Assembly (NCBI GenBank): GCA_002803225.1
Contig: NXFV01001926.1
Span: 1-20,846, forward strand
From: Gamarada debralockiae
Lineage: Eukaryota; Ascomycota; Leotiomycetes; Helotiales; Hyphodiscaceae
DNA: 20,846 nucleotides
Reading direction: 5' to 3'
A program made the position numbers and the translations under genes. Below the pieces are notes generated by a model. That model searched no databases. It was not told the origin of the DNA and saw nothing but the letters and a program-made list of their open reading frames with translations. Position 1 is the stretch's first letter. Every line of letters starts with the position of its first letter. Shown piece by piece: positions 19,569 to 20,846 of the stretch.

Positions 19569-19769
19569 GACTAATATAGTGGTGGCAATGGTGGTGGCAA
19601 TTAGGGGTGGCGAAGCTTACGAATACAGTGACTCATACCCTAGTAGTATAGGCTAGAAGGTTCTAGTAGTGAAGGAAATAGGGTATATATAGGGGTCGTA
19701 GAACCTGTAGAGTAGAAAGTCAGTCAAGTTAATATATGCATTTGAACCGGAACCTGAGAAAACCCAACA
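19552..19769 (+). repeat. 5' LTR, 218 bp
   Basis: It is bounded by the 7-bp terminal inverted repeat TGTTGGG / CCCAACA and followed directly by the primer-binding site. It contains a TATATATA box at 19684-19691, a likely U3 promoter, and a short GGTGGCAAT tandem (about 19582-19605). Confidence 0.85.
19684..19691 (+). promoter_or_regulatory. LTR TATA box
   Basis: TATATATA within GGGTATATATAGGGG, about 80 bp before the LTR end, suitably placed to start genomic RNA within the LTR. Confidence 0.55.
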
Positions 19770-19785
19770 GGTTATGAGCCCGGAG
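19770..19785 (+). promoter_or_regulatory. Primer-binding site complementary to the tRNA-iMet anticodon arm
   Basis: GGTTATGAGCCCGGAG immediately follows the LTR. Its complement contains GGGCTCATAACC, which is the anticodon stem-loop of initiator tRNA-Met (anticodon CAT in the loop CTCATAA), not a tRNA 3' end. Such half-tRNA priming is known for Drosophila copia and yeast Ty5. Confidence 0.8.
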
Positions 19786-19823
19786 ACGCTACGCTACGCA
19801 TACGATTTTAAGAACTTGACTCG

Positions 19824-20082
19824 GTCTTGAGGAAGACAAAGTATTGAGGAAAACAGGTCTTGAGGAAGACAGGTCTCGAGGGAGACACTTTAAGGAAAAC
19901 AGGTCTTGAGGAAGACAGGTCTCGAGGGAGACACTTTAAGGAAAACAGGTCTTGAGAAAGACAGGTCTCGGGGGAGACACTTTAAGGAAAACAGGTCTCG
20001 GGGGAGACACTTTAAGGAAGTCAGGTCTTGAGGAAGACGGGTCTCGAGGGAGACGGGTCATTAGACGGGTCTTGTGGAAGAC
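19824..20082 (+). repeat. Hairpin array with ~46-bp tandem unit in the retrotransposon leader
   Basis: Ten perfect 14-nt hairpins of the form GTCTY-NNNN-RAGAC start at 19824, 19857, 19873, 19903, 19919, 19949, 19965, 19995, 20025 and 20041, with an eleventh at 20069 and one imperfect copy at 19841. Stems alternate between GTCTT/AAGAC and GTCTC/GAGAC, always paired. Loops are GAGG (most), GGGG, GAGA and GTGG. The period is about 46 bp (two hairpins plus ACTTTAAGGAAAACAG), which is not a multiple of three, so it is non-coding. The last hairpin ends 3 nt before the gag ATG. Confidence 0.85.
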
Positions 20083-20085
20083 AAT

Positions 20086-20846
20086 ATGGATTCTGGAGAG
20101 TTAAGGAGGGCTTGTCCGTTGCTTACGGGGCCTGCAAACTATCCTGTTTGGAAGTCTAAGATGGAAATGGTCTTGATTAGGGAAAAGTTATGGGGTATAG
20201 TCTGTGGAAGACGGATTAAACCTGAGTCTGGGACAAAGGCACAGACTGAGTTCGATGAAGATGCTGAACGGGCCACCGCAACGATATTCTTATACCTCTC
20301 AGAGACGGCGGAACGATACGTACGAGACTTGAGGGACCCAGTGGCAGTTTGGGCGAAGCTTAAGGAAGTGTTTAGTAAAGTTGGGTTTGCGGCACGATAT
20401 AACCTATGGAAGAGGCTATTTAACTTCGAGGAAGGGAATAGCTTGTCAGTTGTCGAGCATTTGGATCGGGTACAAAATATTGGGATTCAGTTAAGAGAGT
20501 CAGGAGTTGAGGTCAGTAATGAGCTCTTGGTTACAGCTGCCCTACAAGGGCTTGGGGAGGGGTTTGATACTCTAGTATTAGTGATAACCTATGGAGAATT
20601 ACCTACCTTCGAGTCTTTGACAGCCTTACTTCAGGAGGAGGCTATAAGGAAGGGAATAGGGTCTGTTGGAGGGCCTATTAAGGCACAGGCTTTTAAGGCA
20701 GGGGAGCAAGGACGGGGTTGCTGGCACTGTGGGAAGCCAGGACATAAGAGGGACCGATGCTTCGAGCTATACCCTGAGTTAAAAAAGACAAGTGCGAGTA
20801 CAGGGCCTTTGCCAGTACCAGGGAAGCAGGAGAAAGAGACTTCTAT
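20086..20846 (+). CDS. Copia gag (capsid/nucleocapsid), partial at window end
   Basis: ATG at 20086 opens 253 codons with no stop to the window edge. The N-terminal part has ANYPVWKSKMEMVLIREKLW and later RDPVAVWAKLKEVF, as in copia-type gag polyproteins (DUF4219/UBN2-like). The middle, LFNFEEGNSLSVVEHLDRV then TAALQGLGEGFDTL, fits the same capsid fold. A CCHC zinc knuckle CWHCGKPGHKRDRC lies at residues 212-225 (C212, C215, H220, C225) and binds the genomic RNA. Protease, integrase and reverse transcriptase should follow outside the window. Gag assembles the virus-like particle in which reverse transcription happens. The frame has no RIP-type stops, unlike the older repeats to the left, implying recent insertion. 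Confidence 0.9.
   Translation, partial: MDSGELRRACPLLTGPANYPVWKSKMEMVLIREKLWGIVCGRRIKPESGTKAQTEFDEDAERATATIFLYLSETAERYVRDLRDPVAVWAKLKEVFSKVGFAARYNLWKRLFNFEEGNSLSVVEHLDRVQNIGIQLRESGVEVSNELLVTAALQGLGEGFDTLVLVITYGELPTFESLTALLQEEAIRKGIGSVGGPIKAQAFKAGEQGRGCWHCGKPGHKRDRCFELYPELKKTSASTGPLPVPGKQEKETS

Larger units (their letters stand above)
19552..20846 (+). mobile_element. Ty1/copia LTR retrotransposon (5' part, continues past window)
   Basis: The order is LTR (19552-19769), primer-binding site, structured leader, and gag with a CCHC knuckle. The LTR starts TGTTGGG and ends CCCAACA. The gag frame is open to the window edge with no RIP-like stops, so the copy looks young. It sits in the same orientation as the disrupted RBR gene. 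The 5 bases before it (AATAT, 19547-19551) are the candidate target duplication, which needs the 3' end outside the window to confirm. Assignment to copia rests on the gag type and the half-tRNA primer site; protease, integrase and RT lie beyond the edge. Confidence 0.85.

Noticed and set aside
19815..20082. CRISPR-like array (regular repeats)
   Set aside because: The repeats are contiguous palindromic tandem units without unique spacers, in a eukaryotic retrotransposon leader.

Overview
The window looks like a gene-poor, repeat-rich stretch of a filamentous ascomycete (Pezizomycotina) chromosome. The evidence is short spliceosomal introns of 48-158 nt with GTAAGT-type donors and CTAAC/CTGAT branch points, AT-rich decayed repeats resembling RIP-mutated DNA, a fungal Zn(II)2Cys6 relic, and a Ty1/copia LTR retrotransposon. 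I cannot name the species.

Layout. 1-2540 is non-coding, repeat-derived DNA: a perfect 30-bp inverted repeat at the left edge, copy A of a dispersed repeat, a 21-22 bp minisatellite, and three diverged copies of a ~48 bp unit. 2790-4127 (minus) holds two broken coding pieces end to end: the DNA-binding half of a Zn2Cys6 regulator, and the tail of a different low-complexity protein ending in a GGWVFGPWG-type motif. Both are frameshifted. 5237-11512 is the intact core. It contains a single-exon ELO fatty-acid elongase (+), a five-exon 14-TM DHA2-type major facilitator (-), and a nine-exon cytochrome-b5-fused front-end fatty-acid desaturase (+). The transporter and the desaturase are divergent and share a 616-bp promoter region that holds a duplicated 30-bp block. 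11513-16950 is degenerate: an acidic ORF relic, a truncated quinone-oxidoreductase/alcohol-dehydrogenase-like gene, AT-rich DNA without clear genes, and copy B of the dispersed repeat. 16945-17547 is a decayed RBR (RING-IBR-RING) ubiquitin-ligase relic, and 18532-19568 is a second, better preserved RBR gene. The second RBR gene is cut in its RING2 domain by a copia element starting at 19552. That element has an LTR, a half-tRNA primer-binding site, an array of small hairpins in the leader, and an open gag frame that runs off the right edge.

How the parts fit. Elongase and front-end desaturase act alternately on acyl chains at the ER, so the elongase, desaturase and exporter may form a small lipid-modification locus. 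That link is inferred from adjacency only. The adjacent Zn2Cys6 relic could be a dead local regulator. The two direct copies of the dispersed repeat (about 15.3 kb apart) bracket all three intact genes.
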